NCBI RefSeq assembly: GCF_000332275.1
Contig: NZ_CM001776.1
Coordinates: 4,648,008 to 4,712,007 of the forward strand
Length of the DNA stretch: 64,000 nucleotides
Source: Synechococcus sp. PCC 7336
GTDB lineage: Bacteria > Cyanobacteriota > Cyanobacteriia > Thermostichales > PCC-7336
Direction: 5' to 3'
Shown in pieces: positions 7,848-19,765 of the stretch. The position numbers were made by a program, and so were the translations under genes. Within the stretch, counting starts at the first letter, position 1. The number at the start of each line of letters is the position of its first letter. The notes beneath the pieces were generated by a model, which saw only the letters and a program-made list of their open reading frames with translations, did not search any database and had not been told where the DNA came from.

Positions 7848-8543
7848 GTGAGCCACATTACCTTTGCTTGGACAGAAGCCGATCTCCGGGTGACCCGCAC
7901 CGTCGATCTCGATCGAGCCACACAACCCCAAGGCAGCATTCGCATCGGTCGCGACCCCGAGCAATGCCATCTCGTCCTGCCTTCGGTCACCGATCGCGAT
8001 CGCACTGTCTCCCGCTGCCACGCCGAGATCGCCCTCGACACCAGTCAATATGGCTTTTATCTGCGCAATCTCAAACCCAATAACCCCGTCTATGTGGACG
8101 GTCAGTTAGTCGGCGATCGCCTGCGGCTCCGGCAGGGCAGTCTCATTCGTCTGGGTCGAGTCGAGATCGTCGTCGAAGCGATCGCCGCCGTTCCAGAAAC
8201 CATCATTGAGCCCTCCCCCGGCCAACAACCCACCCTGATTTCCCCCCCTGCAGATCCCTCTCCCCCTTCAGGCAATCTGGCATCGCCTCAGTTCGACAGT
8301 CCCATGCCCCCCACCAATCCGCATCAAGCCCCGCCGAGCCCGGATGCCGAGCCCCCAGCCGTTATCCCCCAGCCAACCCCAGCAACCCCTATCGAGGCTG
8401 CCGAGTCCATCCTCGATCGCGTTAAAGATCGCCTGTTCTCCTGCCCCAACGGCCACAAATACGAGCTAGAAGAAGCCAAACAATTGGGCTGGATTTGCAA
8501 ATTTGATGGCTATCTCATCACCAGCACCTTTGTCGCCGATTAG
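7848..8543 (+). CDS. FHA-domain protein with proline-rich linker and C-terminal CPNGH motif
   Basis: A 231-residue protein. The N-terminal FHA domain (about residues 25-105) has IRIGRDPEQC, SRCHAEI and LKPNNPVYVDG in order. A long proline/serine-rich linker (about residues 115-180) leads to a compact C-terminal domain of about 45 residues (DRLFSCPNGHKYELEEAKQLGW, then CKFDGYLI), whose cysteines and histidine could bind zinc. Start is the GTG at 7848, preceded by AAAGGGGA. It probably docks onto phosphorylated partners of the kinase encoded 2.5 kb downstream; the partner is not known. Confidence 0.85.
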   Translation: MSHITFAWTEADLRVTRTVDLDRATQPQGSIRIGRDPEQCHLVLPSVTDRDRTVSRCHAEIALDTSQYGFYLRNLKPNNPVYVDGQLVGDRLRLRQGSLIRLGRVEIVVEAIAAVPETIIEPSPGQQPTLISPPADPSPPSGNLASPQFDSPMPPTNPHQAPPSPDAEPPAVIPQPTPATPIEAAESILDRVKDRLFSCPNGHKYELEEAKQLGWICKFDGYLITSTFVAD

Positions 8544-8612
8544 ACTGCTAAATTTGCTTTTTTACGAGGATTTACAGAATGTAGCAGGTTTTTCTGTCAA
8601 CGTTTAAGAAAT

Positions 8613-8656
8613 GCAATCCATGATTGCCGCATTCAGTCAAGCTCGTTCATGATTGC
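8613..8656. promoter_or_regulatory. Repeated CATGATTGC sites before the FHA-flavoenzyme gene
   Basis: CATGATTGC occurs at 8619-8627 and again at 8648-8656, 29 bases apart, immediately upstream of the ATG at 8679. The first copy is also half of an inverted repeat, GCAATC-cat-GATTGC. The spacing would place both on one helix face after roughly three turns. They may be a regulator site, but nothing else supports this. Confidence 0.25.
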
Positions 8657-8678
8657 AGTTGAGATAGGCAGGTAAAAT

Positions 8679-10628
8679 ATGTCCGGCACGATCGCCATTA
8701 CACTCAGTTGGACCGAGCCCGATACGGGGCTGGCGCGCCAAGCAACCTGTCGGGCGCCGATCGTCTTGGGCAGAGTGGCGAGTGCTTTGCCTGCCACCCT
8801 TGGAGACCGCTCCACCCACCCCATTGTTCTGGACTACACCAATATTTCTCGCTACCACCTGCTGATTGACTGGCAGGGCGATCGCCTGATGGCGATCGAT
8901 CGCAACAGCCGTAACGGCACCTACCTCAACGGACAGCGGATTCAGCAAACGCAATTATCCAGTGGAGCCGTCGTGCAGCTAGGCCCCTATGCCATTCAGG
9001 TCAGCTACGCGAGCGCCGCTGGTACGGCAGAGGTTCCCCCCATCGCCGCCTCGACAGGCCAACCCAGGCCCCTCGTCCGCCGCCTGCGCAGCTCTCGGGA
9101 ATTGCTAGAAGATCGACAGATCGACCCAGCAGAGCTCGCGGCTAGCGGCTTACCGGTTGCCGAAATTGACTTCGCCACCGTCGGAGGGGGGTTGGGCAGT
9201 TATATTTGGGCCGATTATTTGCGCATTTTTGGTGCCGCTGTCGATCGCATCGCAGCCTTGGGCATGCGCGGGCAAGCTCCCTACGACAACTACAAACGCC
9301 TCTGTCTCAATTCCCAAATTCCCTTACACGAACGCCTGCGTTCCAACTCGGATTCCTGCCCCGACAACATCTGGGGTTGGCCCAGTTATGCCCTGCGCGA
9401 AGCTTGTCACGACTTGACCCACGGCAGTATTGCCACTGCAGCGCGCTATCTGTGGCAGGTGTTTGCCGAACCCACATTTGTCGAAACCTACACCCCCCGC
9501 GCGGGCAATGTGTTCGACTCGATCGATCGCGAAGCGAACCGAATTGGTTGGGATCGCATCTGGCGCTACGGTCGCGTCAAATCCATTCGTCAGACCACCG
9601 ATGGCCGCTACGCGATCGCCTACGCCCAATCGGAAGATCGCAGCGATCCGGCCTTCCTTTTGGCCCGTTACGTACTCGTCGCCACCGGCTATCCCAAAAT
9701 CCAGTTTTTGCCCGACCTGCAAACCTACCGCGAAACCTACGGCGACTTTAAGTCAGTGGTGAATGCCTACGAAGATTGCAGCCACGTCTACCAACAACTG
9801 GCCCAATCGGGCGGTACGGTGCTGTTGCGGGGGCGAGGCATCGTGGCCTCTCGCATCATTCAGCGACTCTCTGAAATCCGCCAGCAGACGGGGGCTGACG
9901 TACGGGTGTTGCACTTAATGCGATCGCCCAAACCCAAAGGCAATCGCTATCGCTGGGCGCAACGCAGCGTCGCCCACCACTTCGAATTTCAACCTTTTAA
10001 CTGGCCCAAAGCATGCTGGGGCGGAGATTTGCGGGATGTCTTGGAGCAAACCGACGAGCGGACGCGAGACGACCTGATTAAAGTCTGGGGAGGCACCACC
10101 ACCGCCGATCGACGCGACTGGCGAGAACTGACCGAACGCTCTCTGTCGCAGGGATGGTACTCGATTCGTTTTGCCACTGTCACTGCAGTGCAACCCAATC
10201 CTGCTGGGGGCACGATGACCCGAGTCAAAGAAGAGGCGGGGGAGCGGGAGATCGAGGCCGACTTCATCATCGACGCCACCGGACTCGACGCGGAGGTGAA
10301 ATTCAATCCCATGCTGGCAGATCTGGTCGATCGCTATCAGCTCCCCCTCAACCCCCGCAAGCGGATTGCCGTGGCCAATGATTTTGAAATTACGCCCCTG
10401 CGCCAAGCGCGCGGACGCATCTATGCGATCGGGGCGATCGCCTTCGGCGGCCCTTATGCTGCCGTCGATAGCTTTCTAGGCTTGCAATATGCCTGCCAGC
10501 GGGTGCTCGATAACATGGTCGAGTCGGGTGCCCCTAGCATTACCCGCCTGAACGGCTGGGGTTCCCTCTGCCAGTGGCTGGCATGGGCGGCCAACCAAGC
10601 GCCCGATCGTCGGAGGATTAGCCCGTGA
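8679..10628 (+). CDS. FHA domain fused to an FAD/NAD(P)-binding oxidoreductase
   Basis: A 649-residue two-part protein. Residues about 25-105 are an FHA domain (IVLGRVASAL, ISRYHLLIDW, NSRNGTYLNGQRI). From about residue 160 a flavoprotein fold begins with the dinucleotide loop EIDFATVGGGLGSYIWA, has a second nucleotide-binding strand VLLRGRGIVASRII, and ends with the FAD motifs IIDATGLD and IYAIGAIAFGGPYAAVD. The layout recalls flavin-dependent N-hydroxylating or Baeyer-Villiger-type monooxygenases, but no substrate motif is recognisable. The FHA part implies recruitment to a phosphorylated protein. The stop overlaps the next gene by 4 bases (GTGA), so the small membrane protein is co-expressed. 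I know of no characterised example of this fusion. Confidence 0.85.
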   Translation: MSGTIAITLSWTEPDTGLARQATCRAPIVLGRVASALPATLGDRSTHPIVLDYTNISRYHLLIDWQGDRLMAIDRNSRNGTYLNGQRIQQTQLSSGAVVQLGPYAIQVSYASAAGTAEVPPIAASTGQPRPLVRRLRSSRELLEDRQIDPAELAASGLPVAEIDFATVGGGLGSYIWADYLRIFGAAVDRIAALGMRGQAPYDNYKRLCLNSQIPLHERLRSNSDSCPDNIWGWPSYALREACHDLTHGSIATAARYLWQVFAEPTFVETYTPRAGNVFDSIDREANRIGWDRIWRYGRVKSIRQTTDGRYAIAYAQSEDRSDPAFLLARYVLVATGYPKIQFLPDLQTYRETYGDFKSVVNAYEDCSHVYQQLAQSGGTVLLRGRGIVASRIIQRLSEIRQQTGADVRVLHLMRSPKPKGNRYRWAQRSVAHHFEFQPFNWPKACWGGDLRDVLEQTDERTRDDLIKVWGGTTTADRRDWRELTERSLSQGWYSIRFATVTAVQPNPAGGTMTRVKEEAGEREIEADFIIDATGLDAEVKFNPMLADLVDRYQLPLNPRKRIAVANDFEITPLRQARGRIYAIGAIAFGGPYAAVDSFLGLQYACQRVLDNMVESGAPSITRLNGWGSLCQWLAWAANQAPDRRRISP

Positions 10629-10987
10629 CCCCCACTCTGCTAGGCCGCTGGCAAACCCGCAGCCTCCTATTTTGGACGTTTGGCCTGATTGTCTCCATTC
10701 CCTTCGGGATTAACGCCATTGCGATTCTGATGGCGGCCTTTATCTTCGGCTTGGGCTGGGATGCTCTCTATACCCTCATGCAAAAATTTCGCTGGGACCG
10801 CGACTGGCCTGCCGCCCTCCAGCTCTTCGCCGGTATTTGGGAAGGATTGGTACTGTGGGTCGTCTTTCCGTTTCAGTTTAGTTGGCTGCATTACAGCCTG
10901 GTGTGGCTGTCGGTGTTTGTCGCTTCCCAAAGCCTGATGCGGATCCTGTTTCCCCGCTGGCGATTTTTTGGCGGTCGCTGGTTGTAA
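10625..10987 (+). CDS. Small membrane protein of the FHA cluster
   Basis: A 120-residue protein beginning with GTG inside the stop of the FHA-flavoenzyme gene. Three or four hydrophobic segments are visible (LLFWTFGLIVSIPFGI, IAILMAAFIFGLGW, LFAGIWEGLVLWVVF and SLVWLSVFVASQSLM). The family is not recognised. Tight coupling suggests it anchors or serves the flavoenzyme at the membrane. Confidence 0.75.
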   Translation: MTPTLLGRWQTRSLLFWTFGLIVSIPFGINAIAILMAAFIFGLGWDALYTLMQKFRWDRDWPAALQLFAGIWEGLVLWVVFPFQFSWLHYSLVWLSVFVASQSLMRILFPRWRFFGGRWL

Positions 10988-11060
10988 GGTGGATGCGATC
11001 GCTGCCATTGCCGCCATTGTTGTATCGAGTATCTCTAGTGACCGAGTTTGGGGATAGGCC

Positions 11061-12728
<1,668 letters not shown>

Positions 12729-12783
12729 TCCGCTCGATTGAGATCGTTCCTGGTTAGCGGCGATCGCCTCACCCGCTCGGAGC

Positions 12784-13488
12784 ATGTTGCAGACTCTCGC
12801 CATCTTCTTTTTCGCCACCCTAATTCGTGCCACCTTTGGATTCGGCGATGCACTAATTGCCATGCCATTGTTATCGCTGAGCTTAGGGGTCAAAATGGCG
12901 ACCCCTTTATTCGCACTCGTGGCGACGAGTTCGGCACTGGCAATCTTTGTTTCGACCTGGAGCGCGATCGATTTTAAAGCTGCTCGCCAACTGTTTATCG
13001 CGAGCCTCATCGGCATACCGATTGGACTCCTGCTGCTCAAAATTGTCCCCGAATCGTTAGTGTTGAGAATCTTAGGCGGATTCTTAGTGTTGTTTGGACT
13101 GTATCGGTTAATAGGAGCAAAGTTGCCCGATTTAAAGAGTCCTCTTTGGGGCTATCTGTTTGGCTTCATCGCCGGGGTTTTGGGCGGTGCTTACAATACC
13201 AACGGTCCACCCATCATCACTTATGCAACATTGCGTCGCTGGCCTCCAGAGCAGTTTCGAGCGACTCTGCAAGGCTATTTTTTCCCGACCGGTTTGGCGA
13301 TCGCCGCCAGTCACGGTCTCAGTGGCTTGTGGACGTTACAGATCTTTCAGCTCTATCTCGCTGCATTGCCAGCCGTACTCTCGGCCACATTCATCGGCAG
13401 TAAAATCCACCAAAAGCTCTCCCCAAAACGGTTCGAGCGACTCTTGTTTCTACTGCTGATTGTCTTGGGAGTCAGACTCGCAGTTTAA
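12784..13488 (+). CDS. TauE/SafE-family permease
   Basis: A 234-residue integral membrane protein with about seven or eight hydrophobic segments and the two family repeats: an N-terminal FFATLIRATFGFGDALIAMP and a central GFIAGVLGGAYNTNGPPIITY with the conserved NGPP turn. TauE/SafE members export sulfite or sulfoacetate, or take up organosulfur compounds. The sulfonate/nitrate-type ABC transporter genes that follow at 14006-17338 make a sulfur-compound role plausible. The ATG at 12784 gives a normal first helix. Confidence 0.88.
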   Translation: MLQTLAIFFFATLIRATFGFGDALIAMPLLSLSLGVKMATPLFALVATSSALAIFVSTWSAIDFKAARQLFIASLIGIPIGLLLLKIVPESLVLRILGGFLVLFGLYRLIGAKLPDLKSPLWGYLFGFIAGVLGGAYNTNGPPIITYATLRRWPPEQFRATLQGYFFPTGLAIAASHGLSGLWTLQIFQLYLAALPAVLSATFIGSKIHQKLSPKRFERLLFLLLIVLGVRLAV

Positions 13489-13607
13489 CGGGCGGGGCCG
13501 CTCCATCACTGAAAGGGATACAGCCCGAAAAGGGTAGCTTAGGAGCATCCTCTAATGCCACGAGCAGCGCATCGGATATCTATACTCAAAAACGTGAGTT
13601 TAATCGC

Positions 13608-13740
13608 GGACTACCCCCATCCCCCAATCCCCTCCCCCCAATGCCGAGAGCAGAGAAACCAGACGAAAAATAGAGTTTCCTGTTTCCTGGCTGTTGCCCC
13701 CCTCTCCCTAGGGAGAGGGGCCGGGGGTGAGGGCGCTTCG
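13608..13740. repeat. Divergent copy of the dispersed palindromic miniature element
   Basis: CCCCCATCCCCCAATCCCCTCCCCCC near 13614 and the hairpin CCCTCTCCC-TA-GGGAGAGGGGCC followed by GGGGGTGAGGG (about 13702-13734) are the two halves of the element; the ends are degraded. It occupies part of the 517-base gap between the TauE/SafE gene and the binding-protein gene. The rest (13741-14005) has no convincing gene. Confidence 0.6.
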
Positions 13741-14005
13741 GCGTCCTTGAATAACCGTTAAAAACTAAACTTTATCGCTCAATCGAGCCGCGCTCCATCT
13801 CAAACAAACCGAGAAGACGACATGCAAGTATCTTCTTATGCCAGTTATGGCTACGAACTTCTGAGAGATCGCTATAAATAAGTTTTAGATATCGCTCGAA
13901 AAATCAATGTTATGGCTGAATGCGGCGATCGGTATCGAGTATCACAAAGTCATCGAGTGAATGCCGATTCAATGGGCTCAACTCTAACGGCTTTGAGAGA
14001 AGAAA

Positions 14006-15472
14006 ATGATTGCGACAAGGTGCTTGAAAGGGGCTCGCGGTCTTGCTATATCGCTATTGATTGTTGGTGCTACAGCATTCAGTGTCAGTGCTGAAACAAT
14101 CCGTATTTCAATTGGAACGCAAGACCAAGTTATTAACACAGCCGTGGGGGGGGCAACCGTTCGCGAATTAGAACTCTTAGAAAAGTACCTACCCACCACC
14201 GGTCAGTATGAAGGAGTCGACTACAACATCGAGTGGTCGAGTTATACTTCTGGCCCGCCCATCACCAATAAGATGCTGGCCAATCAGATCGATATTGGCT
14301 TGATGGGGGATTTCCCTGCTGTAATTAATATGATTACTTTTCGCCAGGAAAGTGACATCGAATCAATCTACATCGGTACGTTAGCCTACAGCCCAAATGG
14401 TGCGGGGAACGCAGTTGTCGTGCCCAAGGCTAGCGATGTAACGTCGTTAGAAGATTTAGAGGGTGCGACGATTTCTGTTCCATTTGGTTCAGCTGCCCAC
14501 GGGATGGTGCTCAAGGCTCTTCAAGATGCTGGAATCGATCCAGAAAATGATGTCAGACTGATCAGTCAAGCCCCAGAGGTGGGTGGCACCAGTCTGCGCA
14601 CGGGACAAATTGACGCTCATGCAGATTTTGTGCCGTTTGGGGAACTATTCCCCTTCCGAGGGTTTGCCAGAAAGATCTTTGATGGCGCTCAAACCGGCGT
14701 CCCGACCCTACACGGCATTGTAGTGCGTAGCGATTTTGCCCGAGAGCATCCCGAAATTGTGGTTGCTTTCCTCAAAGCAATGCTTGAGGCTAATCAGACA
14801 TTTCGCGACAGTCCCGAAGCCATTTCAGCCCAGATTGAAGATTGGTCTGGCATCGATAAAGAAGTGGTCTATATGTTTTTAGGGCCTTCTGGTTTACAGC
14901 CTTTAGATCCCACCATTCGTCCCGTTCATTTAGAAGCGCTGCAAAGTAGCATTGCCACCTTGATTTCTTTAGGCAAAGTTGACGAAGGTATCAATCCCGA
15001 AGATGTCAATGGCTGGGTGGACGAGAGCTTCCTCACGCAGGCGATGGCAGAGATGGGGCTCGGCTACGACGAAGTGGTTGCTGCCGGTCAAAACTATCAG
15101 ATTGAAGGTAGTGATGCCTTGACCAGCGAACCGATTGAAGATCCGAAGATGGCGGCACAGTTTTGGGTTCAAGGAGAAGAAACGGTCACTCACTTCGCTT
15201 CGATTCAAAACATGATCGGTGGCTTGGCACAGTTGCTGGATGAGGGCAAAGCAGCGGATGTCATGTTCGTCCACGATCGCGAGAATGGCTGGAAGCTCTT
15301 TGCTGAAAACTCCTACTACGTCCGCGATGGCGAGGAAATTTCTGCGTTCCTGCTGAAAGAGGATGCCGACAGCTATGCGGCTTCAGTGGGGGCTGAAGTG
15401 ACTGACTTCAGAGCTCTGCAGGAGGCTGTCACTGCCAGTCAGGAAATCGCCAACCGGGATCTGGCTGAGTAG
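14006..15472 (+). CDS. ABC transporter substrate-binding protein with NosL-like C-terminal domain
   Basis: A 488-residue periplasmic binding protein of the NrtA/SsuA/TauA family. Residues 1-29 are a signal peptide (AISLLIVGATAFSVSA). The binding domain follows (ISIGTQDQVINTAVGGATV; MLANQIDIGLMGDFPAVINM; LEGATISVPFGSAAHGMVL) to about residue 340. The family is usually about 330 residues, so about 120 extra residues remain. These contain MAAQFWVQGEETVTHFASI and ENSYYVRDGEEISAFLLKED, resembling the NosL fold (AAQI...F..I...YYV......FL..EDA), but without the metal-binding CGM motif. Substrate is unknown; sulfonate, nitrate or another small organic anion is possible. Permease and ATPase genes follow. 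Confidence 0.85.
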   Translation: MIATRCLKGARGLAISLLIVGATAFSVSAETIRISIGTQDQVINTAVGGATVRELELLEKYLPTTGQYEGVDYNIEWSSYTSGPPITNKMLANQIDIGLMGDFPAVINMITFRQESDIESIYIGTLAYSPNGAGNAVVVPKASDVTSLEDLEGATISVPFGSAAHGMVLKALQDAGIDPENDVRLISQAPEVGGTSLRTGQIDAHADFVPFGELFPFRGFARKIFDGAQTGVPTLHGIVVRSDFAREHPEIVVAFLKAMLEANQTFRDSPEAISAQIEDWSGIDKEVVYMFLGPSGLQPLDPTIRPVHLEALQSSIATLISLGKVDEGINPEDVNGWVDESFLTQAMAEMGLGYDEVVAAGQNYQIEGSDALTSEPIEDPKMAAQFWVQGEETVTHFASIQNMIGGLAQLLDEGKAADVMFVHDRENGWKLFAENSYYVRDGEEISAFLLKEDADSYAASVGAEVTDFRALQEAVTASQEIANRDLAE

Positions 15473-15585
15473 GTGTTCTCCATTACACTTTGGCCGATTG
15501 AACTCGATTACCTTGCTAGAGTCAGTGGCTCCCTCAAAGCGATTGGCTCTGTGAGGTTCTTCAATTTCTGACCTTGGCTCTGCTT

Positions 15586-16446
15586 ATGACGCTGTCCAAA
15601 ACCTCCCCTGCCACTGCCGAATTGCTTGAGAGTATGCATCAGGCTCTCGTGAGCTTGAGATTCAAGCTTGCTAAAAATAAGCTGGCGCGTCGAACTCTGT
15701 CGCTGATTCTCTTTTTTGGGATTTGGCAAATTCTTTGCATCGCCAACTTTAATCTGCTGATTAATTTTCAATTTGTCCCATCACCGACCGAGGTATTTTC
15801 AGCCACAATTGAATTCCTCTCTGACGATCCGTTCGTCCATTTTAGATCGAGTATTACTAGAGTCCTGATTGGCTACGCGATCGCCGCCACGTTAGCGGTC
15901 ACCTTAGGAATTGCGATCGGTTCCTTCCAAACCGTGGAAGACTTATTGCTCCCCCCTCTAGAAATCTTGCGCCCCATACCCGCTGTAGCCTGGATTCCGC
16001 TAGCCATATTGATGTTCCCGTCTGCCGAATCTGGCATGATTTATATCACGTTTATTGGGGGGTTTTTCCCGATTCTAATCGCGACCATTCGGGGGGTAGA
16101 GAGTATGCTCGGCGATACAGTGCTGCTGAGGGTGGGGCAATGCTTGGGGGCTAAACCCTGGGATGTGTTTAAAGACATCGTGATTCCGGGAGCTTTGCCG
16201 AGCATTGCCAGTGGCTTGACGATTGGCATGGGTAATGCCTGGTTTTGTTTAGTGACTGCCGAGATCTTGGCCGGTCGCTATGGCGTTGGCTATATCACCT
16301 GGGAATCCTACGTTACTTCTAATTTCCCGCCGATTGTCATGGGTATGCTGGCGATTGGTTTAATGGGGGCCTTGAGTTCTTGGGTCGTGGATCGCGTCAT
16401 GGCTAGCCTGATGCCCTGGAGAACTTTGGAGAAGAAAGGGGTATAG
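15586..16446 (+). CDS. ABC transporter permease (nitrate/sulfonate/taurine type)
   Basis: A 286-residue inner-membrane protein with about six hydrophobic helices and the BPD-type EAA loop GQCLGAKPWDVFKDIVIPGALPSIASGL, which docks on the ATPase. SITRVLIGYAIAATLAVTLG and RPIPAVAWIPLAI are typical of the SsuC/TauC/NrtB group. It probably forms a homodimeric channel with the following ATPase and the preceding binding protein. The ATG at 15586 is chosen; a TTG at 15574 is also in frame. Confidence 0.92.
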   Translation: MTLSKTSPATAELLESMHQALVSLRFKLAKNKLARRTLSLILFFGIWQILCIANFNLLINFQFVPSPTEVFSATIEFLSDDPFVHFRSSITRVLIGYAIAATLAVTLGIAIGSFQTVEDLLLPPLEILRPIPAVAWIPLAILMFPSAESGMIYITFIGGFFPILIATIRGVESMLGDTVLLRVGQCLGAKPWDVFKDIVIPGALPSIASGLTIGMGNAWFCLVTAEILAGRYGVGYITWESYVTSNFPPIVMGMLAIGLMGALSSWVVDRVMASLMPWRTLEKKGV

Positions 16447-16495
16447 GTGTTTGTGGGGTCGATCGATGTCTGCCATTGCATGTCTGAGATAGAGA

Positions 16496-17338
16496 ATGAT
16501 TACTCAAAACGTTTTACAAACTATTCCAGCTTCTTCCTTAAATCTGACGAAAGGGTTAGTAGAAGTTCGGGCCTTATCTATTTCGTTTAAGCATCGAGGC
16601 GGACTGAATGAAGTCCTCAGATCGGTCCAGTTTCGAGTCCGACCGGGAGAGTTTGCTTGTTTGCTCGGCCCTTCGGGCTGCGGGAAATCTACATTGCTGA
16701 ACGCGATCGCCGGTTTTGTGGCCCCCACCCAAGGCTCGGTGGCGGTAGATGGCCGTCAGGTCACTAAGCCTGGGGCCGATCGTGGTTTTGTGTTTCAGCA
16801 ATATTCCCTTTTGCCCTGGAAAACAACCTTTCAAAATGTCGAACTGGGCTTGAAGTTTCGGCGCGTTCCCAGAGCAGAGCGACGAGAAATCGTCAATAAC
16901 TATCTCAACCGCGTGGGATTATACCATTACCGCAATGCCTATCCCCACCAGCTTTCGGGAGGGATGCAGCAGCGGGCCAGCATTATTCGGGCTCTGGTCA
17001 ACTCTCCCTCCGTTCTGCTCATGGACGAGCCCTTTGCCGCCCTGGATGCCCAAACTCGACACATGATGCAAGAGTTGTTGCTCGACATTTGGGATGAGTG
17101 CAAGACCACGATTGTGTTTGTGACTCACGATATTGAGGAAGCGGTCTTTTTGGGCGATCGTATTTTAGTCATGGGCGTGAAACCCGGCCGCATTAAGGCT
17201 GAAGTCGAGATTCCCCTGCAGCGTCCCCGCCATATCGACGACATGCTGACCCCCGAATTTACCCATTTAAACCGTCAGGTATTCGAACTGATCCGCGAAG
17301 AAACCCTCAAGAGTATGAATGGGACTGACCTAGCCTGA
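16496..17338 (+). CDS. ABC transporter ATP-binding protein (nitrate/sulfonate/taurine type)
   Basis: A 280-residue ATPase. Walker A is LGPSGCGKSTLLNAIAGF, the Q-loop is FVFQQYSLLPWKT, the signature is LSGGMQQRASIIRAL, Walker B is VLLMDEPFAALD, and the switch histidine is in VFVTHDIEEAVFLGDR. The WKT after the Q-loop and the DIEEA segment place it with SsuB/TauB/NrtD. It lies 49 bases after the permease and completes a three-gene importer. Confidence 0.95.
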   Translation: MITQNVLQTIPASSLNLTKGLVEVRALSISFKHRGGLNEVLRSVQFRVRPGEFACLLGPSGCGKSTLLNAIAGFVAPTQGSVAVDGRQVTKPGADRGFVFQQYSLLPWKTTFQNVELGLKFRRVPRAERREIVNNYLNRVGLYHYRNAYPHQLSGGMQQRASIIRALVNSPSVLLMDEPFAALDAQTRHMMQELLLDIWDECKTTIVFVTHDIEEAVFLGDRILVMGVKPGRIKAEVEIPLQRPRHIDDMLTPEFTHLNRQVFELIREETLKSMNGTDLA

Positions 17339-17437
17339 TGTCTGGCTGCCACTCGAAACCCTATTGATTGGTCCCCTCTGCCAAAATGATGGCTGATGCC
17401 ATGCTTCGCGAGGGCTTTGAGTGAAACTCAGCTCGAA

Positions 17438-18241
17438 CTATCCTTCAGCGATCGATTGTTCGAGCTGCAGAACTTCTTCCCTCGACAATTTCGTCAATTG
17501 GCTTACTCGATCGACAGACATGCCATTCGCCAACATCTCCCTCGCTACCTGCAGCAATCCTTGATGAATTCCTTCCTCGCGGCCTTCTTCGCGACCTTCT
17601 GCTAAGGCTTCTTGGTAGACTTTAGTCTGCTTCAAATCGCTCAAACCCAACATAGCTTCAATCTCCTCTCGACTCAGACGAGGGAACTTATACACCAGCA
17701 CAATCTCAATCAATTCTACGATCTCTCGCCGCAGGACCGCATCAGTCACCTGCTGGGCTCTCGCCAATAATTGGCGGGCACGGTCGCCTGCAGCCTCTTC
17801 CGACTCGATCGCCAATCGCACTCTTCCTACCCCCAGAGTTTCTTCTTTTTCCTCCAGCTCATCCAAATACAGTCGCTGCACGTAAGGACTGTCCAATAGG
17901 GGCTGGTAATTAATCCTGTTACTGGGTTCGATACTGCGGCGGGCAAACAACACCACCGCTCGCCAAGTGACGGTAGAGCTTTCGTGGCGAAGGTAGAGGA
18001 AGATCTCTGAGAACAGTCGCTTGTAGAGATTGGGGTCCGATTGGAACTGAACCTCACAGAACAATATGGGGTGCTGGGGGCCGAGGGGGAGAAAGACACC
18101 ATCGATGCGAAAGGCTGTCTGCTTCACCTCCACAGAATCAAACCGGTAGGATTGGGTCTCTTCAGCCGGTAAGCCGACCAGCTCGAAGAAGCTGGCGGGA
18201 TAGACTGCGAACAGCCGGTAAAAGATAGAATCTGTCTTCAC
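17438..18241 (-). CDS. Rpn-family (DUF2887-type) putative nuclease
   Basis: A 267-residue protein with an N-terminal PD-(D/E)xK nuclease fold: MKTDSIFYRLFAVYPASFFEL opens the domain, FRIDGVFLP supplies the acidic residue and ILFCEVQFQSD the E-x-Q core. The C-terminal part has EIVELIEIVLVYKFP and a charged EALAEGREEGREEG stretch, as in cyanobacterial Rpn/DUF2887 proteins. Relatives (E. coli RpnA) are recA-independent recombination-promoting nucleases and often occur in multiple copies. It lies beside an IS110 remnant in a mobile-DNA-rich interval. Confidence 0.85.
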   Translation of the reverse strand: MKTDSIFYRLFAVYPASFFELVGLPAEETQSYRFDSVEVKQTAFRIDGVFLPLGPQHPILFCEVQFQSDPNLYKRLFSEIFLYLRHESSTVTWRAVVLFARRSIEPSNRINYQPLLDSPYVQRLYLDELEEKEETLGVGRVRLAIESEEAAGDRARQLLARAQQVTDAVLRREIVELIEIVLVYKFPRLSREEIEAMLGLSDLKQTKVYQEALAEGREEGREEGIHQGLLQVAREMLANGMSVDRVSQLTKLSREEVLQLEQSIAEG

Positions 18242-18566
18242 GAGTTCAACAATCTCACCTCAAAGCCCCACAGGCTATTGATGTTAAACCAAGCCTAGTC
18301 AGAAACCTGTAGTTTTAATGAGGCACCTTTTAGTCCCCCTCACTAACGCTGTTAACCACTGCATTAGCCCCCTTGTATCTTGGAAGAGAGCAGTAGACCG
18401 CTAGCCCCCTAGGTGTAGAACGCCGTGATTTAGTCAAGGTCGCTGCTTGACTCATGCATCGACAACTCGAAAAATCGCCAGGGTCAAGAACCCGAATTGT
18501 CCAAGGTCGAGTGATGGATGGGATGACAAACAATGCGTTCAATCACGGAGTAGGAGCGTCTGGATC

Positions 18567-19516
<950 letters not shown>

Positions 19517-19592
19517 ACACTCGCCCCCTAAATCCCCCATTCTGGGGGACTTGCGAGAGATTTTCTTCGGCTTATTTAGTATTTGTAGATCG

Positions 19593-19765
19593 GGCTCATC
19601 GGTTCTGGCTATGCTGTCCGTCGTCCTAAAGAGTCCAAAAGCCTTGTTAGGTAAGGCTTTCATGAGATCTTGACCATAAAGAGGTATGTTTTACCGTCTA
19701 ATCCATTGCTGGCAAGGCTTTGAGCAGCTTTGGCATGGAACTAGCATACTGGGTCCGGTAGAGCC
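19593..19765. mobile_element. 173-bp miniature insertion with 8-bp target duplication
   Basis: Compared with the sister spacers, the first spacer contains 173 extra bases flanked by GTAGATCG on both sides (19585-19592 and 19766-19773); the uninterrupted spacers read GTGGATCG at that point. The insert begins GGCTCATCGG and ends CCGGTAGAGCC, giving short imperfect terminal inverted repeats. It has no coding capacity. It differs in sequence from the palindromic miniature element found elsewhere in the window. Confidence 0.75.
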
